DNA of 64,000 nt from Dysidea avara (Eukaryota; Porifera; Demospongiae; Dictyoceratida; Dysideidae): positions 9,885,479 to 9,949,478 of the forward strand of contig NC_089278.1 of assembly GCF_963678975.1 (NCBI RefSeq), in the 5' to 3' direction. Both the position numbers and the translations under genes were made by a program. A model generated the notes under the pieces. That model saw only the letters and a program-made list of their open reading frames with translations, was not told the DNA's origin and did no database searches. The number at the start of each line of letters is the position of its first letter. Position 1 is the stretch's first letter. This document shows, piece after piece, positions 53,701 to 63,621 of this stretch.

Positions 53701-56700
53701 AGCTTCATCAAAACAAGCATTAGCTGTTTGAAGACATCTAACTTTGTACCTAGCATACAAGTTGGCAAATCCAAGAAACAAAATCATAGACATTGGTAAC
53801 CCAGAATAATATTTTACTTTTTTGTCACTGTGCATCAGCACTTCAGCTTTATAGTTGGTTCAAGATTTTAAATCATCATAAGCATTTTGCAGTGTCTCCT
53901 TTTCTGTTTTAATTTCTTTTACAGCTCAAGATAGTGCACCTGCAGCTGTTGCTTTTCCATATCTTCCCTTGCCCTCTCATTCCTCCAAGAGTACATGTAC
54001 AATGCTATTAGAACTACTTGCCTCATCTACGTCTTCATCACCAACTTGTTCTTCATTGACAGTTTCTTAAACTATCTGCCTTTCAATGCTTGTCTTCATT
54101 TGAATTTCTCAACCCGACCTGTGCTTGAACTTTCCTTTCAACAGGACTCTTCGTGTTAAATATAGTGGGAATGTAGCCGGGGGGATTTACTTTTTTTCCT
54201 AATGCGAAGTGCCTACTACAGATCCAAGTATGTTCAGAGGGAATCCAGTTTTCTCGTTTGATAGCAGCTATCCAACGTGCTCTTCTATCCAAGTCTGATG
54301 GTAATTTTTAAAAACTGATACCCCCCCCCCCCCCCCCTTCTTGAAAACATTGTGTGACAGTTTACATCACAGCAACTCCACAAAAAAGCACTCTTACTCT
54401 TTACAAAAATCAGCTCAAATATTGGCTTTTCATATACGTGTGCAGAACCATGCCTCTTGAATAAGCGCTATTATGTTTGCACGAAAAGATTAAAATACTC
54501 TAATAGAACAGTCATTGTGCAAATAAATACAAGTAAATTATATGGCAATTATTGGTATCTGTATAATTCACTGCTGGATATGGGTATCGGATTGGTAGGT
54601 ATTTTTTGTATTGGTGGAACACTAGTCTTGTGTTGCACAATGACTACAACGGATATATCGAGCCAAGCACTCTGCCAAGCAACAAGTCACAGTCCTATTG
54701 ATTGCATTATCAAAGACTGAGCTGAAAGCGACTGAGCTGAAAGCGACTGATCTTAAGTACCATTCACAGCCAGTCAGATGGTCAAGGAACTGAGTGGATA
54801 CATCTAGCTTGATGATCAAAAGAGAGCTACTATTGGTGTTTATGCTGCAAGATGGCATTGCAGATGCCAACAGTCACAGTACATGGCCAACAATTGCTTC
54901 GTCTTTCAGCCTGTCTTTCACATTTCTAGATTTAATTGATCATCTTTCCAATTGGGAAATTCCACATATCCTTATAGATATGATAGCTAGACATGAATAC
55001 AGCAGCTAATGATGGCGAAATAATTCATCGCATTGCACTAGCACATATAGCAAAAACAGTTATACACTATGAAATTTTCAGGGACCACAAAGGAGTAGGC
55101 GTGGCCCACAAAATAACATCACCCAAAACCAGCCTCAACTTTCCTAGCGATGATAAGGCAGTACTGGTTAGGTAAAACTAAGGCCCAAACAAGCTTTCAG
55201 ATTGACCCAAAACGCTTTCAACAAGTTGCTAAGGAAATTTTTTTTAAATCTATGTAACAGAATTTTCTACTGACTGACTGACTGATGCCTTCAGACAAGC
55301 GTAACTCGATAACGGCTAAGGCTACGGGCTTGATTTTTCCACTGTTCGACATTGCTTCGGCCCAAGAGGTTCCTTTTGGCATACTGCAGTATGCACAAGG
55401 TACTTACCAGTGTCCTCCTTTGTGTCCCATTCATCTTTGCTGACAGCAAAAAGTGCTGATTTGGCGGTAGCACATGATGGCTTCCCTTCGAAACAGAAAT
55501 CATCCATATTTTTCATAGGGGCTGTTTAGATTGCAGAGTTGCTTTTCGAACAGTTCTTGATTCGTAATGCTGTGTAACAGCCAACAACGAAGTGTAATGG
55601 ATGCTTTACTTTTCAGGTGATAATTGATATAGCTGGGGAGCGCGGCGCCATTTCAGATGCGGTAGTGTGAGTTCACCAGTCATAATAATAAAAGTTAACG
55701 AACAAGTACACAAAAAAATTTTGGAATTTTCAACTAGAGTAGGGACCATAGCACATCGATAAAAAGTACTGAAACAAGCTGGAGTAGTGCATGATATTAA
55801 ATCACAGCAAAGCAATAAGTATTATATCCTTACTGTGCTCTTCTTATGGTATCTTGAGCACAGTAGGGATATAACACTTCTTATTGTACTACTGTGATTT
55901 ACTATCGTGCACTACTCCAGTACTTTTTATCGATGTGCTATGGTCCCTACCCTAGTTGAAAATTCCAATTTTTTTGTGTACTTGTTATTAATAAAATGTA
56001 GCCAACATCAAGAAGAACTGAAGTTGTGAAAGAGAAGGCTGCTCTATGTTGGCTTGCCCATGCCTACCCTATAGAATGTGGTATATACGTTTCCAATAGT
56101 GCCACATACTGTAAAGCAATACCAGTATACAATATATGAACTTTCTGTAAGCAAAAGTCAACCTTCAAAAAAGTATGTACCAAAAAGGTATGCTAAAACA
56201 AAACAACAAAAAAAAAATCATGTCACTGTCCATGACCTAACTGCAACAATACAGGTGTTCTACCAGTTGTTCAACTGTTTACTCTCTTTGGTTTGCAATC
56301 AAATACATTTTCTCAACATCACGCCCTTCAATACACTGTAGCGGATGAAGGATAGCATGTAGAAGCTTAACTTGTGAGGTAGCCAGATGATGAGCGTTTC
56401 ACTTTGCATGTGAATCGTGTCAATATATGCAATGATTGGTGAGATGTCTACACATGAAAAGTGTGTCATAAATAGGTAGCAATGAATAAAAAGTAGTCAT
56501 GGGCAGGAATTGAACTGGTTTAAAGTTCTATGCACAAACGCTATGGCCGTTTGTCTGTGGCTTTCAGGAATGTATAAAAAGCTCAAGTTGTCTGTTACAC
56601 CAATGGCTTCAGAGCTCTGTAAAGATCAAGCGAATAGCAACAAATTTGGTGTTGCTAGCACTTAATTTAACCAAAGTTTCATGTTGATGCATGTTCCAGT

Positions 56701-59700
56701 TGTTGAATAAGCAGTGTAACAAAGATGAAACATGGATAGATGGACAGTTTTGTACATATAAATTACTCAAACATTGCAATGTGGCTATCAATGACTATTA
56801 ACCAGTAAAATACAATATACAGAACAGTGCAGATGGCATAATAACAATAATGGGGTTGTGTGCGTGCGCGTATGCCACAGTTTAAGCTGCAAGGTTGTAT
56901 GCACACTACCACATGTGCTTCATGTGACAACGCAACACATACACAAAAGCAGCCAATAATCTATTTAAGTTCACCTTCCTAACAGCAACTGCACCTTCAT
57001 CATCATACAGTTTGACTACATATTTTCCAGGCTTGGCATCTTCATGTTTACTGGTCCAGCTGACCTGCACAATATTAACATTAAGTAGTAAAACAATACT
57101 CCACCAGCAGGGGTTAATCTAGGGGGGGGCGGGGGGGGGCACAGGCCCCCTCTGGGTTAGCTATTGCCCCCCCTAGGTTTATACCTAAAGCCTTGAGAAA
57201 TGGAAAGGTTTAATTGATCCCAAAGTTGTATAATCCAATGGTCAATATTCAATGGCATCACAGTAAAATTTCACCAAAATTGAGTATATTTACACCTAAA
57301 TTTTCAAAATTTTCCTGGGGGAACATGCCCCCAGACCCCCCTAGAATCCGAAGCGACTTACTTCGCCCCCTCTAGGTTAATATTCTGGGTTGAGCCCTGA
57401 CCAGTGATGAACACTCACTAGCACTACTTTACTATTCACAACAAATTTTGGGGCCAGGGTTCGCAAAAAGAATAGATGAAAGATTCTGTATACAAATTAT
57501 AAAACAAGCCTGGTATTCTGAAGATACAAGTTTCTACAGATTTTGTAAAACACCGTCAAAATTGGTCCCTAAAAATGTTTACTGAAAAACAAGCACCACA
57601 CTCAGTTGCTAGACCTACTGATGATACCTAAGGGACAATAATTTATTCTTTAACAAGTTAGGAACTGGTGAACTTACACAATAGACAGAGGCATGCCCCT
57701 ACATTTCATCACCAAATAGTAAAAAGGTTATTTAGTTTTGAAGGTCATATTATACCAATTCTATCAGCAATCAAGCTTTCCAACTGGACATAGCTAGTAG
57801 GCATAGGGACAACAAGTAGACAGATAATTTTCAGACAATAGTTAAAACACCGTCTTACCTGATAACTGTTTCCTTCTCCTTTAGCGACTGGTAACAGTTG
57901 ACCGTCAACTTCAGCAAACCAAGTTCCCTGAAAACAAGATAGGTGACAGTAATAAAGCAGCACCATATACAGGACATGTGAGCAAGTACACAGGATAGAA
58001 AACTATTATTTTATATGCATTACTCGCTAAACACCTTTTACAATTTTTTTTTGTACTCGTCCCAAAAGTAAAATTGTGGTGCAAGGTGAATAAACTGGCC
58101 ACGTCTCTTGCCACCTAATTGCCTAACAGCTTGTTTATACCAGTGATTCAATTTGTGAAATCTCAACTCAGGTCAACCTGGTTCGCTTCCTGAGCTTCAT
58201 TCATACGAACAGAGCCCACTTAAGATCATGTGTACATGCCACACCTTTCATCAACACAGGCAACTGTAGTATAAGGACATTGTCAAGGCAAGGTATTGAT
58301 GACTTTGATTGGAATATCGCTGTCAACAGCAATCATGGAGCTATGTAGCCGCCAAGACAGAACAATTTTGATACATCCTCGGTCCTCTAATTGGTAGGAA
58401 GATGTAGTGCTGTAAAAATTTGGACCTTAGGGTATAGCCGTGAAACATTCAACTACCTTTGTGAACAACTAAGGCCATTGATAGAAAAGGACCTATGTCA
58501 GTAACAAGGCATGTAGCTACCATCAGAGCATCATACAATAGCCCATTTCTTCAGCTAATTAGCTAACAAGACATACGGTTGTCAAAGAAATCTGTAAGGT
58601 TGTTGTGCAGAAGATGGTACCATTGCACACCATCTGGGAAAGATTTAAGAGGCAGTGGCAGGCTTTAAGAGAATGGGTGTGCCACAATGTGCTGGTTAGG
58701 TTAATGGAACCCATATTCCAATCACCCCTCCTCTTGTGAACCACACCAATTGCTAGGGTACTCTGTTGTTACACAGTTGTAGACCACAGAGATGTGTACG
58801 TGTTGGATGGCTGGGAAGCATGCATGATGCTTGAGTCTTCACTACTATCAGAAAGGCCAATAATGGAGAACTACTGCAAGGTGATACCTTGCACGTTAGA
58901 GGAGGCAACATTTCTATATTTTCAGTTGGTGATTCAGCTTACCCACTACTGTCCTGGTTGTTAAAGCCATTTCCATTTTCTCAAGATATACAATTATAAG
59001 TTGTCAAGGGGATGAGTTACTGAAGAGATAGCTTTTGGAAGACTAAAAGCAAGGTGGAGGAGATTGTCAAAGTGGATATGCACATCAGCAACATTCCTAA
59101 TGTAATTTAAGCATGTTGTACTTTGCACAACATTCGTGAGATCCACAATGATTCCTTCAGTGACAAGTGGTTACAGGTATCCTTATCTGTAGATTGTACC
59201 TCTCCTGTTGGTGGTACATCTGCTGAAGGTTGTGTATTGGCTGTCAAGTCATGATCACTTGTGGTCGTTACATTATCAGTATCTGCCTTGTTACTTGTGA
59301 TGCTACAGCCCTCTTCATTGTTCTCATGATGACCACCTATCAGTCCATGTTCCTCATCTGATACAGTTGCTGGAGAATCTGTGTCTGTATTGATTGTAGA
59401 GTTATCAAGGACTACTGATGGGTGTGTAGCAGGCCTTGTGGCAAGAAACTTGTTTAACTTATCAAAAATTGCCCCTTGCTTTTTCCTTGCATGGCCACCC
59501 TCCTTCTGTTTATCAGTGTTTTGTACTCTTGACAAAGCCCTTACTTTTGTATGACACTGTTCCCCTGTTTTTTCTTTCCATAAATGGCCAGCCAGTTGTT
59601 CATAAATGTGTTAGTTTCTCTTGGTGCCTTCCAACTGTTCTTGTATCCCCTCCTCACTCCAAACTTGAAAAACTCCATATGTCATACCAGCAAACCCGCT

Positions 59701-61670
59701 GTTTTGAATAGCACTCACATAAAAAATTATAAACCATTAAACATGTTTTCGTTTATACTGGAGTTTGAATCGCTCTGTTCTGCTCTGGACCTGTACTCAC
59801 TCGTATGTACCTTTTAGAATGGTTTGTCACGGTTCATCCTAATTTGATCATTAGGTAATACTATAATTCAATACACCTTGAATTAAATCAAATTAGAGGC
59901 CCAGGCTGTAATTGTTATCAAGTAGTATTCTGCATCACAAACACACATTTCAAGGTCATTCATTGCTTTTAGGAACGGATAATATATATGTTGCACATGG
60001 ATTGGAATTGCACATACAAAATGTATTACAAATAGTATACAGTCCTTGTAATACAATGTCACAATGTTTTACGAAATTGGTAGTGGAGACCAGTGTAGAA
60101 TAAGGCGATTCTCAGAATGTTTTTCAAAAGTATAGGGCCTTGTTGTCAAGCAGTACTTGTTATCATCCCTATAGTTGTTTTGTTGTTGGATGTTGTGTAG
60201 GTTAACAGTTAATTACGCTGTTTGTGGTAAGTATGTTGCTCTGGTATGTTTGTGTAGGGTAATCTCTGACTAGGTGATGGCGAAAGAAAGGATAGCCACT
60301 CAGTTTAAAGAACATAACTGTGTTTTATTTCTTTAGCTATTAAAACCTGACGTAGGATAAGTTAATACTGAATTATCGAGTGGATCATAGCATGAATGTA
60401 ATGGATTGTTTGTGTAGGCAAATCATGGCAGTGGGAACGTGTACTTACGTACGCTTGGCACACATGAAAGAGCAGTATCTGTTCTGTTTCTTTAGCAACA
60501 CAACATGGTGAGTTGGCATCATGTGAAGCTACATGACAGTGAAACATTCAGATAACTGTGCACCTGGCAACGGAAATTGCCGATACGCACTCACAGAAAA
60601 TCAAGCGGGGGTTCTTCATTCCATCACTATTCACTAGAAGAATAAGTACTAGAATCAGTTTCATATAAAACACTTGTCTTCCTCTGTGTAAAAGGTTAGT
60701 TTCACCATGAAATATGTTTTCCTCGTAAACTTTATTACAAGGAATGTTTCACCGTTTCGTACAATTTACGGAGTCGTTTCCAATCCATGTGCATATATAT
60801 TATTCGTGCTTTTAAGCAGTACACCTCATGCGCCACTGTCAGCCATAACTCATACAGGACTCCACCACTGATGCTGTATGATAGTCATCAGCAAAGCTAT
60901 CAAAAGTTACCTGGTCACATTCCCGTTAAAATGGTGGTACAAGGAAGTGATCTAGATGTAGGAATGTTTCGATGTAATACCAGAAACACCCGAAGTTTCT
61001 TGTGAGTACTTTGTGATAAAGAATTGTGCAAAGTTGATTTTTACAACAAATCATAAAATATTTCCTGTGGGCTATAATGTAGTAAATAGGGATTGCAATG
61101 GTAACATCACTATATATAGACAATTGTCTTGGTTATGGGTTCAGCACTCAACAGTTCCAGCTACAACTTCATACAAATCCTTGGACTTGAAAGAAATCTT
61201 GTACCTTGTCATGGTTGTTAGTAAAAAAATGGTGGGGAAGGTAATCAAATTCCCTACCCATTGAGGACACGACAAGTGGTCAAATTCCTGCACTTTGGAT
61301 AAACCTTCAAGTGTTTAAAGTTTTAGATTCTACTAGTATGATGTCAAATCAGATCAACCCCCCCCCCCCCCCCCCCCCTAATCTCCTATGTATGCCCAAT
61401 AATCTATGGTAGAACAAACCTTATCTTCTCCACTGTCACAGGATAACTTAAACTGAGCCAAAAATACCGTCTTAGCTGACATAAGTCTCTCAGAAGTACT
61501 GTAACTTTCTGACTGCACCTTAGGGTTGTTACATTTCCCTAGAACTTCAAATAATCAAACTAGAAATTTGCCCAAATTGAACAAGAAGTAACAAACTCAC
61601 CTAAACTGTTAGATTGAAGACACAGTACATACAAAATTAAAATCGTAATCTTTATTAAAGAAACTTCCAT
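47712..61670 (-). CDS. SSR4: translocon-associated protein subunit delta (TRAP-delta)
   Basis: Six exons with matching phases: 61670-61601, 61538-61420, 57927-57859, 57064-56975, 47937-47875, 47819-47712; 172 residues, against 173 in human SSR4. Residues 1-23 are a signal peptide (MEVSLIKITILILYVLCL). The luminal domain has two cysteines (KCNNP and KLSCDSG), the family motif SESYSTSE, and YQVSWTSKHEDAKPGKYVV matching the SSR4 QVSW...GTYEVRFFDEE segment. The membrane helix is VSPELVAVVVAVLLWYTAY with a short basic tail (TRKSKIQEN). TRAP-delta is part of the TRAP complex at the ER Sec61 translocon and aids translocation and N-glycosylation. The gene spans 14 kb for a 0.5-kb coding sequence; intron 4 (about 9 kb) and intron 2 (about 3.5 kb) are full of transposons. 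Confidence 0.95.
49323..49860. mobile_element. TTAA-flanked MITE (piggyBac- or Kolobok-type)
   Basis: Flanked by TTAA on both sides (49319-49322 and 49861-49864). The ends are inverted: gtaccatatagctgg at the left, ccagctatacggtatc at the right. Internal sequence is 538 bp with only a short start-like frame near 49498 (MGKLYHYCANNQ) that stops soon. Non-autonomous. TTAA duplication is known for piggyBac and Kolobok. Confidence 0.8.
50780..51960 (+). pseudogene. SWIM zinc finger / YqaJ-type nuclease remnant
   Basis: Near 50830-50930 the frame reads GEILFAHCTCIAG, a SWIM-like CxC start whose usual C-x-H partner is damaged (CGS). Near 51620-51710 it reads PMYPFMGASDGLVSC and then RVVEIKYA, the GAS-DG...EIK core of YqaJ-type exonuclease folds. 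Frames are broken by stops. In animals this SWIM-YqaJ protein is the second gene of ISL2EU-type transposons, which fits the THAP transposase nearby. Confidence 0.72.
52090..53330 (+). pseudogene. BED-finger hAT transposase, truncated and frameshifted
   Basis: Begins with a hAT end at 52090. From about 52320 a BED finger is readable (SGAWDYFVV, VSCLVCKASIPRGK, then in another frame SRHLETRHQ). The transposase core at 52603-53097 shows PRYQLPSDKYLSE, SITTDIWSS and the catalytic-region text VRDNGSNFVAGLRDAGLPS followed by CLAHTFQLVVKD, as in ZBED-like hAT proteins. A stop at 53098 and further frame changes follow; the C-terminal dimerisation part is not found. Confidence 0.85.
53406..54330 (-). 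pseudogene. THAP-DDE (ISL2EU/Harbinger-like) transposase remnant
   Basis: On the minus strand, 54292-54083 encodes the second half of a THAP finger (RWIAAIKRENW, PSEHTWICSRHF, PPGYIPTIF). Then 53841-53406, across a frame change, shows DKKVKYYSGLPM, LMLVLMKLRLNLGDQDLAYR and GISLLTVSRYFSKMIELLYV, the hallmark of THAP-containing DDE_Tnp_4-type transposases. The catalytic aspartates further downstream are missing or decayed. It is the opposite strand to the hAT and SWIM/YqaJ remnants. Confidence 0.82.
55079..55690. repeat. dispersed repeat, longer copy
   Basis: Contains gggaccacaaaggagtagg...cacccaaaaccagcctcaac (shared with 24730-24810) and ctgatgccttcagacaagc (shared in complement with 20930). 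Not coding; class unknown. In SSR4 intron 4. Confidence 0.5.
55701..55986. repeat. foldback MITE, full copy
   Basis: Same family as 30795-31099: tips aacaagtacac, arms with gtagggaccatagcacatcg and its complement, short loop near 55850. In SSR4 intron 4. Confidence 0.9.
57117..57400. repeat. fragment of a transposon-like repeat with G/C-run ends
   Basis: Two blocks of taggggggg/cccccctagg type flank an AT-rich core (tttacacctaaattttcaaa), the right side reading ccccagacccccctagaatc. Similar short blocks occur at 35975 and 36570. In SSR4 intron 3. Confidence 0.5.
58440..59170 (+). pseudogene. PIF/Harbinger transposase remnant
   Basis: Across several frames: FNYLCEQLRPLIEKD near 58450, VDHRD...YV near 58780, SVGDSAYPLLSWLLKPFPFS near 58925-58980, FWKTKSKVEEIVKVDMHISN, and ACCTLHNIREIH near 59105-59150. 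These are in the order of HARBI1-type DDE transposases. Many stops; dead. In SSR4 intron 2, facing a Myb/SANT-type gene. Confidence 0.85.
59107..59690 (-). pseudogene. Myb/SANT-like accessory protein of a Harbinger element
   Basis: On the minus strand near 59680-59530 it reads VFQVWSEEGIQEQLEG, then a stop, then HIYEQLAGHLWKEKTGEQCH, a trihelix Myb/SANT-like fold. A 142-codon open stretch to 59107 follows, rich in Ser/Thr/Asp. Harbinger elements carry a Myb-like DNA-binding protein beside the transposase, which is the gene it converges on. The internal stop marks it as broken. Confidence 0.75.
61359..61378. repeat. poly-C tract
   Basis: An uninterrupted run of about 20 C bases in SSR4 intron 2; a similar run lies at about 54323-54339. 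Confidence 0.9.
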
Positions 61671-61773
61671 CCTCAGAAAATACTTTAGTGCCTGAACCAG
61701 TGAACACAAAAGAATATCGTGGTATGATCACGTGATGGTTTAATAAAGGAAGATTCGATTGTGGCACGTCGAG
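61671..61773. promoter_or_regulatory. very short shared region between SSR4 and RYBP starts
   Basis: Only 103 bp separates the SSR4 ATG (minus) from the RYBP ATG (plus). Both 5' UTRs and core promoters must lie here or overlap the first exons. It contains atcacgtgat, a CACGTG E-box palindrome, near 61729. Bidirectional promoter inferred. Confidence 0.6.
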
Positions 61774-63567
61774 ATGTCTTCGGGGTGGGACTGCACAATT
61801 TGTACATTTTTTAACAAGAACAGTGCGTTCAGGTGTAACATGTGCGGTGCATCACGGGGCACCTCCACCAGACAAGCAAGGTACTTGTATAACGAAGCCT
61901 TCATTGTGTATTCGAACATACCATCGATATAATGCACCCGTAATGGTCCGTTCTAATCCTCTTTCACTCACAGAGCTCCAACTAAATATTGGCCAGTGGG
62001 ATTTTGGCTATTGATACACATTCAGGGAAGCCAAGAAATGCTGCTGTGCCCGCAGCAAGCATATATTTTGGGCACACGACTTGGATCATACAGTCATAGA
62101 TAGTATATTCTACGGGTACGTATATACTATCTATGACTTAACTAAAAGAAAATTGTGGAAAATTCTGAGCTAGATCTCACTACTTTTCACAGTTCATCAG
62201 AGTCCTATCCACTACTATTTTAAATGCAAGACAATAAATATTTTCTCGCATATATTTAAGGAATATAAAGCTGAACCAAACCCTAAGGATTAGTAGATAC
62301 AGCTGAATCCAAACCCCTAACTTTGGACTACTAGAATTATGAGAATTAGTTCCATAGATAGTGGAGGTGCGATAGCATAGATAGAAGAGGGCACGATAAT
62401 CAATTCCCTATAAAATAACGAAAGTGTGCCCCAAAAAATTTAGCCCACAACTAATATACTATGTTCCTTGGGTGGCTGCAATGAAGCAGTGAGTCTCTAC
62501 CCAAGTATGGAACTTGATTATTACTAGGCCAATGCTCTACCACTGGGCTACTGCCTCCTACATGACAAATATTATAACTTTTTCTCACTGCTGGGCATTT
62601 AGTGGTTTGTGTGGCTGGCTCCTAACACAGTTGCAATCTCGGGAGTGGTTTATAAAGTGTGCAAGTAGTTTTATGCATACAGTGAGGTGAATGTACAGCT
62701 AAATTTGAGCTATTGCATTCTTTCAGGCTACCTGATCAACATATAGTAGAAACTGAACCAAAGAAGTCCAAACTCTCAAAGCCACCACGTGTTACTACTG
62801 GTACTACTGTTAGCAAGACAGTCACCAAACAACCAAAGGGTACCCAGAAATCATATGATGATATTACTGGCACTAGCAGCAGTACCACTGGTGGTGGTGT
62901 TGTTACTACTATTCCAAAAAAGGATCGGTTCAGTGTGGAAAAAGTGATGGTTGGAGAGGCAGTCCCTTGTGGTAGCAGTGGACCACTGTTTGGTTCAGGT
63001 CAGGACCCATTTGCCATGGTGGAGACCCTACAATATTCCATGGTTAGTGCTAGACCAATAACATTACCTGTTAGCGATGGACACCTCAACCATGAAGCAA
63101 GCAGCTCACCATTGTCTAGTGTTGGATCACTTGCCTCATATGAAGAAATTCAAGCACGGCTATCGTTTATTGGAGATGATAGTGTAAAAACCAAAGGCTA
63201 CTCTAAAAAGGGAAAATCATCTAAGTTCTCTAAGAAAGAAAAAGGACCCCACAAAGCTAAACTACCGGGTGCTAAGGACAAATATGGAGCAACATTACTG
63301 GCTAAATCTGGAAAGAATTCTGTTGAAGCTTCTTCCATTGTAAATGATAGTGCTGGATCAAAAAAGAGCATTACAAAATGGACCATGAAGACACCGGCCC
63401 ACTACAGCAAGGGGGAAAGTTCAAAACAATATATAGGTCATGGAGAGGCTCCCCCCAGAACATGGCCTACCATACCTAACTTAGACTATGCATCAGGTAG
63501 ACGATCTCGAGTAACATTCAACAATGAGACTGTATTTATCACACAGTATAAATTATTGCAACAGTAA
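61774..63567 (+). CDS. RYBP: RYBP/YAF2 Polycomb (PRC1) subunit homologue
   Basis: Two exons, 61774-61880 and 62727-63567, phase 2 junction, 315 residues. Exon 1 is a RanBP2/NZF-type finger: W5-D6-C7-x2-C10, FRC21-x2-C24, followed by RGTSTRQAR, matching the GTSTRKPR of RYBP. This finger binds DNA and ubiquitin (H2AK119ub) in RYBP. The middle is long, Ser/Thr/Lys rich and low complexity. The extreme C terminus reads RSRVTFNNETVFITQYK (residues 295-311), matching the RYBP strand (VTVGNVTVIITDFK in pattern) that docks on RING1A/B. In vertebrates this strand is internal; here it is 4 residues from the end. The family supports non-canonical PRC1. The protein is longer than vertebrate RYBP (228) because of the linker. 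Confidence 0.87.
62481..62558 (-). repeat. tRNA-derived SINE head or tRNA pseudogene
   Basis: On the minus strand: gcagtagcccagtggtagag (A box) then gcattggcctag, and gttccatacttggg as a degraded B box. No acceptor-stem pairing of a real tRNA. In the RYBP intron. Confidence 0.55.
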
Positions 63568-63621
63568 ATGTTAAATAATATTTTGAAATCATCTAAAAGA
63601 TCACTTTCAATGTAGTAGTTT

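Larger units (their letters stand above)
50121..54624. mobile_element. nested hAT composite with 8-bp target duplication
   Basis: Left end tagcgttccaccaat and right end attggtggaacacta are inverted repeats (14 of 15 match). They are flanked by identical GTCTTGTG copies at 50113-50120 and 54625-54632. Eight-bp duplications are the hAT hallmark. Inside are a second hAT left end (tagtgttccaccaataatcgg at 52090), a hAT transposase, and pieces of an unrelated THAP/YqaJ-type element. Located in SSR4 intron 4. Confidence 0.85.

Noticed and set aside
56495..56550. tRNA-like B box (gttcaattcctgccc on the minus strand)
   Set aside because: No matching A box at the right distance and no acceptor stem; at best an old SINE fragment.
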